DNA of 64,000 nt from UBA7455 sp026713185 (GCA_963665785.1 OY762456.1:4092001-4156000), one strand, 5' to 3'. Counted from the stretch's first letter, positions 9,889-20,025 are shown. Translations and numbers: made by a program. The notes: a model not told the origin generated them from the sequence alone.

Positions 9889-11754
9889 TTATTTTCGTGA
9901 AGATACGAGCGACCCGCCACCACCTGTTATCCGCGCGGCTTTCTCCGGCTCATACCACCAGCCATCCGGGAACGCGGGCCAGTACTTCGATTCGAACGCC
10001 GGCCTGCCGAACTTGTCCCAGTGCACGGTCCGAGGCAGATCAACCGCATACAACAGTATCTGGTAGTACTGCCAGAGCAGCACACGGTCAATGGCCCGGC
10101 ATGAGGCAACCATCTGCGCCAGGGTCGTCGCGAGATTTGCCTGCTCTACCAGATAATCCACGGCGGGATGGCTGATCCCGGCAACGTTCCAGACACCAGA
10201 CACCGGTTGATAGGCGGTCTCGGAGTGATACATCGACTTGAGCAGGATGACCGGCGGCATCAGCGTGCCCTGCCCCTTCAATATGGCGTCGAAGTCGAAT
10301 TTCCGCTGGCGGTTGACGAATTGGCTGCGATCGGCAAGTCGTATCGTCCCGTGAATGCCCAACTGTTCCAGTTGCTGGAAGTATGGCAGAAGGATTCTGG
10401 CATCCTCGGAATTCTGTGACAGAAACTCGATTTCAAAAGGCTCGCCCCTGGCGTTTTTCAGCACCCCGTCTACGACATGCCATCCGGCCGCTGCCAGGAG
10501 TTGCCGCGCTTTAACAATATTGGCACGATGATCTTCCGGTGACGTGACTTCCGGAAAGCGAAACGGTCGCTCGAACAACTCCGGCGGCAGCTGCTCGCGA
10601 TACGGCTCCAGTAGCTGCAATTCATCTTCGCCGGGAAGACCGGTGGCGGTAAAGATCGTGTCCGGCCAATAACTGTGCGCCCGCTTGTGATAGCCGAAGT
10701 GCAGCGTTCTGTTCTGCCACTCGAAATCCATCGCCAGGGTCAGCGCTTCGCGCACGCGGCGATCCCTGAATTTGTCGAGCCGATTGTTGAGTGCAATACT
10801 GCGCCGAACGCCAACCTCGATGCCAGAGTTGCGGCGGATCTTCTTTATCCAACCCTTGTCAAAAGCGGGGATATCGTATGCGCGATGCCAATAGCGAACA
10901 TCTGTTTCGGTCCATATGTCGATCAGGCCTTTGCGAAAAGCCTCCCGGGTAACGGTCGCATCGCGATAGACTTCGTAGCGCACCGTGTCGAAGTTATAAC
11001 GACCTTTATTGACCGGAATGTCCTTGCCCCAATAGTCCGGATCGCGCTGGTATTCGATAAACCTGCCTTGCTTGAGTGCCGAAACCCTGTAGGGCCCGCT
11101 GGAAAGCGGCGGCGTCAGCGTGTTGGCACCGGGATCCCTATCCCGCCAGTAGTGTTCCGGGAGAATCGAGATGAACTGAATAACGATGATGTTGTTCAGC
11201 GTCACCGGTGATTTCAGATGAAAGGCCACGTGACGGTCGTCGATTTCCTCCATCGAAGCGATAAATTCGAACAATAAGCCACCCCACACGTAGCTGCGAT
11301 GAAACTCGACCGTATAGAAAACGTCCCGAGACGTGATTGGTACGCCGTCCCGCCACCTGGCCTGCGGGTGAATCCTGAACACGATGGACAACCTGTCGTC
11401 CGTAATGGCGATGCCATCGGCGAGACGGCCGTAGAAACCACTGACCTCGTCCCCCGCACGAATAATCAGCGTTTCGGCATTGAACCAGAATCCGCTCGGT
11501 GCACTGATGCCCCGTACGGATGCGGGCGCCAGTGTATTGAAGTTTCGCTGCGTAGCCTCTACCAGTACGCCCCCCTTGGGGGCGTCAGGATTGAGGTAAT
11601 CCAGATGGGTGTAATCCGGGGGATATTTCAGCTCATGAAAAAACGCGATCCCGTGTTTGAACTCCAGAGTGTCGGGAATATCGTCGGCGAACCCGAGAAC
11701 AGGAGCCAATAGCAGCATCAGCGATAGCAAAGGCGTCTTCAAATCATTCATCAC
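9889..11754 (-). CDS. Family 5 extracellular solute-binding protein (YejA-like)
   Basis: This 621-residue periplasmic peptide- or oligosaccharide-binding component of an ABC importer begins with a signal peptide (hydrophobic core LLSLMLLLAPVLG, cleavage near FADD). The mature part has the SBP_bac_5 features: HGIAFFHELKYPPDYTHLDYLNPDAPKGG is characteristic of YejA, followed by RDGVPITSRDVFYTVEF and SSGPYRVSALKQGRFIEYQRDPDYWGK. Length is normal for the YejA branch. No permease or ATPase gene is next to it in this window, so it must work with components encoded elsewhere or is an orphan. It is followed downstream by decayed DNA and preceded by an IS3-family remnant. Confidence 0.88.
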   Translation of the reverse strand: MMNDLKTPLLSLMLLLAPVLGFADDIPDTLEFKHGIAFFHELKYPPDYTHLDYLNPDAPKGGVLVEATQRNFNTLAPASVRGISAPSGFWFNAETLIIRAGDEVSGFYGRLADGIAITDDRLSIVFRIHPQARWRDGVPITSRDVFYTVEFHRSYVWGGLLFEFIASMEEIDDRHVAFHLKSPVTLNNIIVIQFISILPEHYWRDRDPGANTLTPPLSSGPYRVSALKQGRFIEYQRDPDYWGKDIPVNKGRYNFDTVRYEVYRDATVTREAFRKGLIDIWTETDVRYWHRAYDIPAFDKGWIKKIRRNSGIEVGVRRSIALNNRLDKFRDRRVREALTLAMDFEWQNRTLHFGYHKRAHSYWPDTIFTATGLPGEDELQLLEPYREQLPPELFERPFRFPEVTSPEDHRANIVKARQLLAAAGWHVVDGVLKNARGEPFEIEFLSQNSEDARILLPYFQQLEQLGIHGTIRLADRSQFVNRQRKFDFDAILKGQGTLMPPVILLKSMYHSETAYQPVSGVWNVAGISHPAVDYLVEQANLATTLAQMVASCRAIDRVLLWQYYQILLYAVDLPRTVHWDKFGRPAFESKYWPAFPDGWWYEPEKAARITGGGGSLVSSRK

Positions 11755-11784
11755 CTCTCCCCAAGGGGGCCATTTTACTGTAAT

Positions 11785-12153
11785 TGGAGTTGACCCGCTT
11801 TAGTAGACACAACATCCTTAACAGAGGAGGTGTCTATTATGCCAAAAACAAGAACCCCGTATCCACGGGCATTTCGAGAGCAGATGATCGCGTTGGTTCG
11901 TTCTGGTCGAACACCGGAAGAACTCGCGAAAGAGTTTGAACCTACAGCGCAGACGATTCTGAACTGGGTCGCCCAGGCGGGTCGGGATACCGGAGCGCGT
12001 GAAGATGGACTGACCAACGTTGAACGAAAAGAACTCCGGCGACTGCGACGCGAGGTCAAGCGTCTCTCTGAAGAATGGGAGATACTGGCAAAAGCAGCGG
12101 CCTGGTTCGGTGTCGCCGCAATCTCCTTTGGCTTGTCGTCACTGATGAGCTAA
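11785..12153 (+). mobile_element. IS3-family OrfA remnant
   Basis: The frame starts at ATG 11839 with an AGGAGG ribosome site eight bases upstream. It encodes a transposase_8 helix-turn-helix protein (YPRAFREQMIALVRSGRTPEELAKEFE, then TILNWVAQAGRD) and a coiled-coil/leucine-zipper segment (RKELRRLRREVKRLSEEWEILAKAAAWF). Normal OrfA would continue into the overlap with OrfB. Here the sequence departs from the family after AAAWF and stops, and OrfB is absent. The left end is probably near 11785 (TTGACCCGCTTTAGTAGACA). It is not capable of transposition on its own. Confidence 0.75.
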
Positions 12154-12172
12154 CGGATAGAAAATGGTGCGG

Positions 12173-15100
12173 CTACCACGTATCGATGTAAGGGTATTTC
12201 TTCTCGGTTCTCGGTGCCGGGGTTGGTACACGTTTCATACTCTCGACAATCCAGCTGCGGGTATCCGCCGGATCGATAACGTCATCCAGGCCGCCCCCGG
12301 GTACAGCGTTGACCGCCTTGGCACTCTCATAGGCGCGGGCCACGCGATCCTCAAATTCCTTCTTGCGCTCTTCCGGATCCTCTATCGCCGCAAGTTCCTT
12401 ACGATAACCGAGCTTAACGGAACCCTCTATATTCATACCGGCAAACTCAGCCGTCGGCCAGGCGACGGTAAAAAAGCCAACCAGTGCGCTAGCGCCGCAC
12501 ATGGCCTGCACGCCGAGACCGTATGCTTTCCTGACGACCACGCCGAAAAGCGGTACCGTTAGATTTGCTCCCGCATTGAACATGCGTGTGCAGTGCCGCA
12601 CCAGCGCCGTTTTTTCCACGTCAGGCCCGACCATCATTCCCGGGCAGTCCATCAGGCTCAGTATCGGGATGTCAAAAGCGTCGCACAACTGGATAAATCG
12701 TGCGCCCTTGTCAGCGCCGTCAGAGTCGATGGCTCCCGCCAGATGGTGCGGATTGTTGGCAATGACCCCCAGGGGACGGCCCTCTACCCTGATAAATGCA
12801 GTGATTACGCCGATGCCAAATTTCTCCCGAATCTCAAGGACCGAATCCACATCGGCGAGCGTGTAGATAATCTTCTTCATGTCATACAAACGCAGTCGGT
12901 TCTCGGGTATGGCATGCCGCAAAGGGCGTTGATCCGGAGCTTCCCAATTTTCGATCCTACCCTGGAAATAGGACAGGTATTTCTTACCCACCTGAACCGC
13001 TTCTGCCTCGTCCTTGACCAGGATGTCAACGACGCCATTGGGTACCTGAAACGACATGGGCCCAACTTCCTCGGGCGTGTATATCCCGAGGCCACCGCCT
13101 TCGATCATCGCCGGACCACCCATGGCAACCGTGGTCTTCTCTGTCGCAATAATGACATCGCAGCAGGCAACCAGCGCCGTATTACCGGCAAAAGTACGCC
13201 CATTAATGATACACACCATCGGAACAAGGCCACTTAACTGCGAAAACGTGGTGAACGTGTTCGTATCGAAGGCAACGGCCGGTCCCCTCGAGTCATCACC
13301 GGGACGACCACCGCCACCTTCACCAAACAGCACCAGCGGGATTCTGAACCGGTGCGCCAGTTCGAACATGCGGTCCTGCTTGTAGTGGTTACGCTTGCCC
13401 TGGGTGCCCGCAAGCACCGTGTAGTCGTAATGTACGACCATGGCGCGAGCGGCTTCCTCGCCAAAGAGATCCGCGTTGATGGTCCCGGTACCGGCAATCA
13501 GGCCATCCGCAGGCGTCTGCTTGCGAAGCGTTTCCATATCGTAGCGCTTGTGCTGCGCCGCCACGATGAGTGGCCAGTATTCTTTAAACGAGCCCTCGTC
13601 CATGAGCTCGCTGATATTCTCCCGCGGCATTCGATAACCACGCGCGCGACGCTTTTCTACCGTCTCCTGGCGATTCTCATCCAGGGTAAACGCATGCCGC
13701 CGGTAGGTTTCCTCCAGATCGGCACGGATGTAGTCGGGATCCAGTTCCTCGGACGTGGAGAGTGTACCCCCAGCCACTTCGGCTTCTTCGATAAACACAA
13801 TGGGGTATCGCTCCCGCACCACGTCCCCTGCCCCCATGGTGATTTCGCGCACAATGCCATCGAATTCCGCGGCGATGACATGTTCCATTTTCATCGCCTC
13901 AAGCAGGGCCACCTGCTGACCTGACCGCACCTCATCACCAACCTTAACGTCGATGGAAATGATCGTGCCCTGGATCGGCGAACTCATACCGGCGGAGCCA
14001 TCGGGGCCAACAACCTCCGGGGGCGCCTGGTCTTCCTCCACCACCGGCTGCTCGGACTTGACCCTGGCGTCGTGATCAAAAAGCGCCAGCGGATCGCTGG
14101 TATCAACCCGCGCGCCGGCAAAACCATCGGCACCCTGCCCTACCGGCCCACTCGACTCCACGAAACGCCGGGGCATGTCGGTCGGCGCCTGCACCAGCTC
14201 GGACATGTGTTCATCCACCCAACGGGTATGCACCCGGGCATCAACGAAGTCCGGATGTGCCAGGATATTCTGCAGAAACGAGATGTTATTGCCCACACCT
14301 TCGATGCGAAACTCCGACAATGCTCTGATGGTGCGATTTACGGCAACGTAAAAATCCGTGCTTGACGCATGGGCGATAACCTTGGCCAGCAGCGAATCGA
14401 AGGCCGTACTGGTCTTATAACCAACATAACCGAATCCGTCAGTACGCACGCCAGGCCCGCTCGGCGCATCATACGCGGTAAACGTGCCACTGGCAGGGAG
14501 TACCCTACCGTTTTTCTTGAACTTCTCCATGTTGACCCGGGCCTGAATCGCATAACCGCGTGGCGAAATCGGGCTGCCGAGACCCAGTTCCTCCAGCGAG
14601 TCCCCGGCGGCGAGGCGAATCTGGGTCTGCACGATATCAATGTCGCTCACCTGCTCGGTTACCGTGTGCTCCACCTGCAACCGGGCGTTGGCCTCGATAA
14701 AAACGTAGGGCTGGGTTGATTCCGGTGAAACGTCCACCAGGAATTCGAACGTGCCCAGGCTGGTATATCCCACCTTTTTCGCCAAACGCACGGCGGCTTC
14801 GATAATCTGGGTACGCAAATCATCATCCAGAAACGGCGCCGGGGCGATTTCAATCACCTTCTGATTGCGCCGCTGGATACTGCACTCGCGTTCGCCCAGA
14901 TGCGCAATACCGCCATGCAGATCACCCAGGATCTGCACTTCCACATGGCGCGCCAGGGTCACAAACTCTTCGACATAAACGTCTTCGACACCAAATGCGG
15001 CTTTCGCCTCGCGCTGGCAGCGACGATAAGTCGCTTCGAGCTCGCTTGATTCGGTCACTGCGCTGGTGCCGCGCCCGCCACCCCCGGCAATGGCCTTGAT

Positions 15101-15565
15101 GATCATCGAACCGCCTGTCTCGGCAAAAAAAGTTTCTGCCTCATCTAACGATACAGCTCTGTCGATGCCTTTCAGTACGGGCACATCAGCATCGATCGCA
15201 GCCTCACGAGCCCGCGCCTTGTCACCGAACAACTGCAGGTGCTCAACGCTCGGACCAATAAAGGTAATGCCCTCTTCCCCACAACGCCGGGCGAAATCGC
15301 CCTGCTCCGACAGGAATCCATAACCCGGATGCACCGCATCACAACCGTTGGCCTTCGCTGCTGCAACCATTAATTCAATATCAAGGTACGGGCGGGCGCC
15401 AAGACCCTCGAGAGCATAGGCCTCGTCCGCCACCCGGGTATGCAGACTGGCGGCATCGTCCTCGGAATAAACAGCCACGGTTCTGATACCCAGATCTGAT
15501 GCCGCGCGCGCGATACGTATGGCAATCTCGCCGCGATTAGCAATGAGCAGTGCGCTAAAGCTCAT
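12173..15565 (-). CDS. Single-chain acyl-CoA carboxylase (biotin carboxylase + BCCP + carboxyltransferase)
   Basis: This 1130-residue biotin-dependent enzyme carboxylates an acyl-CoA with bicarbonate and ATP. Residues 1-450 are biotin carboxylase (ANRGEIAIRIARAA, the glycine-rich IKAIAGGGGRGTSAV, FIEANARLQVEHTVTE). The biotinyl domain is at about 525-605 with the biotinylated lysine in EAMKMEH (about residue 558). A carboxyltransferase domain fills 640-1130 (GEGGGGRPGDD, FAGNTALVACCD, DCPGMMVGPDVEKTALVRH). Fusing all three on one chain, with a short linker where a BT domain would sit, fits the long-chain/multi-substrate LCC type rather than two-subunit PCC or MCC. It starts 21 bases after a CoA-transferase gene, so the two probably form an operon. 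The substrate acyl-CoA is not determinable here. Confidence 0.92.
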   Translation of the reverse strand: MSFSALLIANRGEIAIRIARAASDLGIRTVAVYSEDDAASLHTRVADEAYALEGLGARPYLDIELMVAAAKANGCDAVHPGYGFLSEQGDFARRCGEEGITFIGPSVEHLQLFGDKARAREAAIDADVPVLKGIDRAVSLDEAETFFAETGGSMIIKAIAGGGGRGTSAVTESSELEATYRRCQREAKAAFGVEDVYVEEFVTLARHVEVQILGDLHGGIAHLGERECSIQRRNQKVIEIAPAPFLDDDLRTQIIEAAVRLAKKVGYTSLGTFEFLVDVSPESTQPYVFIEANARLQVEHTVTEQVSDIDIVQTQIRLAAGDSLEELGLGSPISPRGYAIQARVNMEKFKKNGRVLPASGTFTAYDAPSGPGVRTDGFGYVGYKTSTAFDSLLAKVIAHASSTDFYVAVNRTIRALSEFRIEGVGNNISFLQNILAHPDFVDARVHTRWVDEHMSELVQAPTDMPRRFVESSGPVGQGADGFAGARVDTSDPLALFDHDARVKSEQPVVEEDQAPPEVVGPDGSAGMSSPIQGTIISIDVKVGDEVRSGQQVALLEAMKMEHVIAAEFDGIVREITMGAGDVVRERYPIVFIEEAEVAGGTLSTSEELDPDYIRADLEETYRRHAFTLDENRQETVEKRRARGYRMPRENISELMDEGSFKEYWPLIVAAQHKRYDMETLRKQTPADGLIAGTGTINADLFGEEAARAMVVHYDYTVLAGTQGKRNHYKQDRMFELAHRFRIPLVLFGEGGGGRPGDDSRGPAVAFDTNTFTTFSQLSGLVPMVCIINGRTFAGNTALVACCDVIIATEKTTVAMGGPAMIEGGGLGIYTPEEVGPMSFQVPNGVVDILVKDEAEAVQVGKKYLSYFQGRIENWEAPDQRPLRHAIPENRLRLYDMKKIIYTLADVDSVLEIREKFGIGVITAFIRVEGRPLGVIANNPHHLAGAIDSDGADKGARFIQLCDAFDIPILSLMDCPGMMVGPDVEKTALVRHCTRMFNAGANLTVPLFGVVVRKAYGLGVQAMCGASALVGFFTVAWPTAEFAGMNIEGSVKLGYRKELAAIEDPEERKKEFEDRVARAYESAKAVNAVPGGGLDDVIDPADTRSWIVESMKRVPTPAPRTEKKYPYIDTW

Positions 15566-15586
15566 GGATACTCCTAGCTCGAACTC

Positions 15587-18019
15587 CTACCGTTTTTTAA
15601 GGTCGTCAAGGGTACCAGTAACGCCTGCCGCGACCAATGCCTCGTAGTCGGAGGCGCTGACACCCAGTTCCTCCACTAATATCTCGCGGCTGTGCTGACC
15701 CACGCAGGGCGCCGGCCGCACGGGCGATGCGGGTGCAGCGGAATATCGCCACGGGCGTCCCGGCAGCCAGGTGCTTCCAGCCTCGGGATGATTTACCTCC
15801 CCGATAAAACCCGATGCCTTGAAATCAGGATCCGGCTGACTGTAGATCTGGTAATAATTTTTCACGCACGCCACGGTAATACCCAATGTACCCAGTTCGT
15901 GTTCCACCTCCCCGGCGTCCTGCGCGCTAATCCATTCGCCGATGATCTGATCCAGGGCCGACTCGTTTGCCTTGCGTGACTCCATGGTGGCAAATTTTTC
16001 TTCCCGAAGACGGGGATCGGCAATGTGATCCACCAGCGCCTGCCATGCTGCCTCGGTTTCCGCGGCGAGCGCCAGCCACTCGTCGTCACGCGCCGGGTAG
16101 TTATTATGGGGCGCAATGCGCGGATGAAAATTACCCCGGGGCCCGGGCAGTCTGCCCGTTGCATCGTATTCCACGATCGCATCGCCACAGACCGCGGCAA
16201 TCGCTTCCATCATCGACAGGTCAATCCGCTGGGGTTCACCGGTGCGGTCGCGATGGGCCAGCGCCGCGACAATCGTCGCCACCAGGAAATAACCGGAGAC
16301 CGGATCCGGATACAGGCCGCCGGTGTTCATACCCGGGTCCCCGGGGTAACCATGGATCGACGACAAGCCGGACATGGGTTCCGTGGTCGAGCCATTCGCC
16401 GGATATTCCCGGTACGGTCCAGACTCACCGTAGCCCGATATGGAGGCCCAGATAATACCTGGACGAAGTTCGTTCATTTTCTCCAGGCTGAGCCCCCAGG
16501 ACGGAATCACAGTCGGGCGAAAGTTATCGGCGACGACGTCGTATCCGGGCAGAAGTTGCAGCAGTAGCTCAAGACCCCGATCCTGCCGCAGATCCAGCGT
16601 CACCTCCCGTTTGTGCAGATTAACCGAATTATAATGCCCCTGGGTATTCAGCGGATGCTGGGTACGGGACGGATCCAGCACGCCGGCGGGTACCTGGTTC
16701 GACAGCCGCCGGAACACATCCGGCCGATGCAGAGAACCAATCTGCACCACGTCAGCGCCCAGCAGCGCGAGGACTTCCGTGGCAAACGTGCCTGACCATG
16801 CCTGGCCAAAACTGAGGACGCGAATACCGGAGAGTGGGCCCTCGGCCAGAGATTCTTCAGACAGCTGCCCGGTCAGCGGCGAAGCAGGGACCTGCCTTCG
16901 TGACTTCACGTCTTCATCGTGTTCTCCCAGGTGTGGAGCCGGCCGGGTAAGACGCCAGGGCGACGGCGCCAGGTTTGCCGGTGCACCGGCAACGCGAACC
17001 CTCCGGTCTTCAATTGTTGTCTCAACAATAAACTCTCGCGCAATCATCTGTTCATTTTTCAGAACGTCGTCGATGTCCTGCATGACGCCGGCGACGCACC
17101 GTAGTCGCGCCATCTCATGGAACACCGGCCAACGATCCAGTCTTGGTAGACTCTCCGCCATCGCTGAATAAACCTCACGCAGATCTTTGGAGTGGCGACC
17201 GATGTCCTGAATCAGCTCTTCCCGGACGGCAAATTCGGGCAACCCGACCGCCTGCATCGCCTCCGGCCAGTTATGGAAGTCGCCGACACCGAAATTCATG
17301 CGTCCATCCGCCAGATCCCACAGAAGCCCGGGCCGACCACGGGGGCGCCCGCCGGCGGCAGCGAAGCTGAAACCGCGATCCGCATAAACCGCAGCGATAG
17401 CCCAGGTATGCAGAGTCAGGGCGAATGCCTCCACTTCGCTGACATCAACCAGTTCCGGTTCGCTGCCATGATCGCGCCGGCGCAGCGCCGCCGCCGCGGC
17501 GATAAAGCCGGTAACACCGCCGACGTAACCAGCCTGGTTGTGAGGCATCTGCAGGGGCGGCTCGTCGCGGTAGCCATTAACAAAGGACCATCCGGTACGG
17601 GCGCTGGCCGTCAGGTTGTTCCCCGGTCGACCGGAGAGCGGGTCGTTCAGACCATGGGGTGTGATCGACAGGTGCACCACAACCGGCGAAAGTTCCGACA
17701 AACAACTGGCATAGGGTGCGTTCGCCAGGGGATCAGCCGTGGTCACAATCACATCAACGCTGCTCATCAGTGCCTGTAGCGCAGCGAGATCGTCAATGAC
17801 CACAGATTGTTTGTTCCAGTTCGCGTAGGCATGCAGCGTACCACGGTCCAGACCTGCCTTGTCATCCATAAAAGGTGGCTCATGGCGCAGAGCATGACCT
17901 GCCGGGGGCTCCGCAAGTATGACCTCGGCGCCAAAGTCGCCAAACAATCGCGCGGCAAAAGCGCCAGAGAGGCGATCAGTCAGGTCAAGTACCCGAACGC
18001 CATCAAATGGAGTGGTCAT
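15587..18019 (-). CDS. Tandem-domain class III (CaiB/BaiF) CoA-transferase
   Basis: The product is about 810 residues. The start at 18019 is chosen because the protein then begins MTTPFDGVRVLDLTDRLSG, as the family does, with GGGAC-like purines upstream; an earlier ATG at 18088 would lie in repeat DNA. Two CaiB/BaiF domains are fused: one from the N-terminus (FDGVRVLDL, ARLFGDFGAEVILAEPP) and one from about residue 385 (LSGIRVLSFGQAWSG, LALLGADVVQIG). Single-domain members are about 400 residues. The usual catalytic aspartate should lie about 165 residues into a domain; I did not assign it in either half. It sits directly upstream of the single-chain carboxylase, suggesting activation of an acid as its CoA ester before carboxylation. 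Confidence 0.88.
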   Translation of the reverse strand: MTTPFDGVRVLDLTDRLSGAFAARLFGDFGAEVILAEPPAGHALRHEPPFMDDKAGLDRGTLHAYANWNKQSVVIDDLAALQALMSSVDVIVTTADPLANAPYASCLSELSPVVVHLSITPHGLNDPLSGRPGNNLTASARTGWSFVNGYRDEPPLQMPHNQAGYVGGVTGFIAAAAALRRRDHGSEPELVDVSEVEAFALTLHTWAIAAVYADRGFSFAAAGGRPRGRPGLLWDLADGRMNFGVGDFHNWPEAMQAVGLPEFAVREELIQDIGRHSKDLREVYSAMAESLPRLDRWPVFHEMARLRCVAGVMQDIDDVLKNEQMIAREFIVETTIEDRRVRVAGAPANLAPSPWRLTRPAPHLGEHDEDVKSRRQVPASPLTGQLSEESLAEGPLSGIRVLSFGQAWSGTFATEVLALLGADVVQIGSLHRPDVFRRLSNQVPAGVLDPSRTQHPLNTQGHYNSVNLHKREVTLDLRQDRGLELLLQLLPGYDVVADNFRPTVIPSWGLSLEKMNELRPGIIWASISGYGESGPYREYPANGSTTEPMSGLSSIHGYPGDPGMNTGGLYPDPVSGYFLVATIVAALAHRDRTGEPQRIDLSMMEAIAAVCGDAIVEYDATGRLPGPRGNFHPRIAPHNNYPARDDEWLALAAETEAAWQALVDHIADPRLREEKFATMESRKANESALDQIIGEWISAQDAGEVEHELGTLGITVACVKNYYQIYSQPDPDFKASGFIGEVNHPEAGSTWLPGRPWRYSAAPASPVRPAPCVGQHSREILVEELGVSASDYEALVAAGVTGTLDDLKKR

Positions 18020-18060
18020 ATTGTGTCCCTGGATTGAATAGTTCGGCAACCGATTTAATG

Positions 18061-18087
18061 GGGTCAGATTTAATGGGGTCAGGTCCA
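18061..18087 (+). repeat. REP-like repeat at left end of the RAYT element
   Basis: Two near copies of GGGGTCAG lie in tandem, the second being GGGGTCAGGTCCA (18075-18087). Its exact inverse is found at 18869-18881, on the other side of the transposase gene. Confidence 0.75.
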
Positions 18088-18177
18088 TTTCCTACACGAA
18101 TTATGAGTAACAGCCGACACCTGGAAGCTGCCTCCTGGCATATACTCTAAAACTAATGTCATTTCTGGAGCATTGCT

Positions 18178-18867
18178 ATTGTTCGGCATCCTCGAATCGA
18201 TGTAGCAGGTATCACGCAGCACCTCATCCAGCGTGGCGTTGACCGTTCCGTTTGTTTTGCTGATGATGAAGACCGGCGGTTTTATCTCTCCATCCTGCGG
18301 GAGGTCGCCGAGCAAAATGACTGCCAAGTACACGCCTACGTTCTTATGACTAACCACGTTCACATGCTTGTGACGGGTGGACAGCCTGGATGTATTTCCT
18401 CAATGATGCAGGGTTTGGGTCGACGCTATGTTCAATACTTCAACAGTCGATATCATCGAACCGGTACTCTTTGGGAAGGACGATTTAAATCAAGCCTGGT
18501 TGATTCGGAAAACTACATATTGCGCTGCTATCGATACATTGAACAGAATCCCGTCAGAGCACTGATGGTTCTTTGCGCCGAAGACTATAGGTGGTCTAGT
18601 GTAAACGCTAATGCTTTCGGGAAACCCGATCCGGTTGTTAGTCCTCATTTAGTTTATTTAGATCTTGGAAAGGATCGTAGTTCAAGGCAAAGAAACTACC
18701 AGACGTTGCTCTGCGATTCGATTACCGAACACGAAATCTCAAAGATTCGTGCCCATATCAACCAGGGGAAGGTGCTTGGCTCTACAAGTTTTCAACAAGA
18801 GATAAAGGAACTTGTGGGCAGGTCAGTTGGATTGAAACCAAAGGGACGACCGATAAAAGGGGGATAA
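18178..18867 (+). CDS. REP-associated tyrosine transposase (RAYT, Y1/HUH) lacking a standard start codon
   Basis: This is a single-strand transposase of the TnpA-REP group. The frame is open from 18157. Homology begins with VRHPRIDVAGITQHLIQRG, immediately after an ATT codon at 18178 where relatives have Met. No ATG, GTG or TTG occurs in frame before 18346. The HUH motif is in TNHVHMLV (about residue 59) and the tyrosine lies in the YVQYFNSRYHRTGTLWEGRF region, followed by IEQNPVRALM. The protein would have 229 residues, normal for the group. Either translation starts at ATT, or only the 173-codon form from 18346 (which cuts through the HUH region) is made. It is flanked by inverted GGGGTCAGGTCCA repeats. 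Confidence 0.8.
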   Translation: MVRHPRIDVAGITQHLIQRGVDRSVCFADDEDRRFYLSILREVAEQNDCQVHAYVLMTNHVHMLVTGGQPGCISSMMQGLGRRYVQYFNSRYHRTGTLWEGRFKSSLVDSENYILRCYRYIEQNPVRALMVLCAEDYRWSSVNANAFGKPDPVVSPHLVYLDLGKDRSSRQRNYQTLLCDSITEHEISKIRAHINQGKVLGSTSFQQEIKELVGRSVGLKPKGRPIKGG

Positions 18868-18930
18868 TTGGACCTGACCCCTTTTCTTTGGACCCCTTTT
18901 CTTTGAAAGGGGGATAATTGGACCTGAAAA
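18866..18930 (-). repeat. REP-like repeats at right end of the RAYT element
   Basis: TGGACCTGACCCC (18869-18881) is the exact inverse of the left-end repeat. A second partial copy (TGGACCTGA, 18919-18927) follows, each preceded by GGGGGATAAT. The arrangement is the short palindromic bracket expected around RAYT genes. Confidence 0.75.
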
Positions 18931-19011
18931 TCATAAGTCGACGCCTCCCTCATCGAGGCATCCACGAGGTAAACTCGAAGAGGGCTTACCTCAACTCAGG
19001 AGACGCGACCT

Positions 19012-20025
19012 ATGCAACTGTACTGCGGAATAGATCTACACAGCAATAACTCACTAATTTCTTTAATTGATGAACATGACCAGGTGATAAAAGAAAAGCG
19101 GTTAGACAATGATATCAATATCATCTCAAACTATTTATCACCCTTCCAGACCGATATCTCAGGTGTCGTGGTCGAATCTACCTATAACTGGTATTGGCTG
19201 GTGGATGGTCTAATCGAACAGGGGTATCCAGTTCACCTGGCCAATACCCTGGCGATCCAACAATACAATGGCATCAAATATACCAACGATGCATCGGATG
19301 CGCGTTTTCTCGCGCATTTGTTGCGTCTCGATATTCTGCCCAAGGGATTCATTTATCCCCAACCCATGCGATACGTCCGTGATGTACTGCGTCGCCGGTT
19401 ACTATTGGTCAAGCAAAGCACGGCGCAGCTGTTGAGTTTGCAGAGCCTTATTAGCCGCCACACCGGTAAGCGTTTGTCCAGCTATCAGGTCAAGCGACTG
19501 CAATGTGAGGACCTTGAATGCTATTTTAAGGATGCATCAGTGCTCTTCACCGGCCAGCAATCGCTCCAGCTTTGGCAGCAGCTGCAACAGCAAATAAACC
19601 ATGTGGAAACGTTTGTGCTGTCGCGTTGTGAAGCAGATCAGTATAGCGTGCTCACCAGCACACCCGGCATCGGCAAAATACTGGGGATGACGATCCTGAT
19701 GGAGACGGGGCCCATTGAACGCTTTGCGGCGGTGGGTAACTACTCATCGTACGCACGCTGCGTGCCATCGAAGAAGATCAGCAATGGCAAAATCAAGGGC
19801 CACGGAAACCGCAGAAACGGCAACTGTTATTTGTCCATGGCATTTGTGGAAGCGGCGCACTATGCCACAATCTGGAACCCAACCATCAAACGTTACTACC
19901 AGAAGAAATGTAAACAGGTGCCGTTAATGGTGGCCAAAAAAGCAGTCGCCAACAAGTTAACCCGTGCCTGTTACCATATGTTAAAGGAGAATCAGATGTT
20001 TGATGTAAAGCGTGCCTTTGGATAA
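19012..20025 (+). mobile_element. IS110-family transposase
   Basis: This complete 337-residue DEDD transposase has an N-terminal RuvC-like domain (YCGIDLHSNNSLISLID with the first Asp, VVVESTYNWYWLVDGL with the Glu, YTNDASDARFLAHLLRL with the later Asps) and a C-terminal Transposase_20 domain with its serine region (LTSTPGIGKILGMTILMETG, NRRNGNCYLSMAFVEAAHYA). An AGGAG ribosome site precedes the ATG. IS110 elements lack long terminal inverted repeats, so exact ends are uncertain. The left end must lie within about 85 bases, because the RAYT repeats end at 18927. It appears intact. Confidence 0.93.

Noticed and set aside
12593..13924. Several plus-strand open frames of 110-215 codons across the carboxylase gene
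   Set aside because: All are shadows of the carboxylase; none has a family motif.
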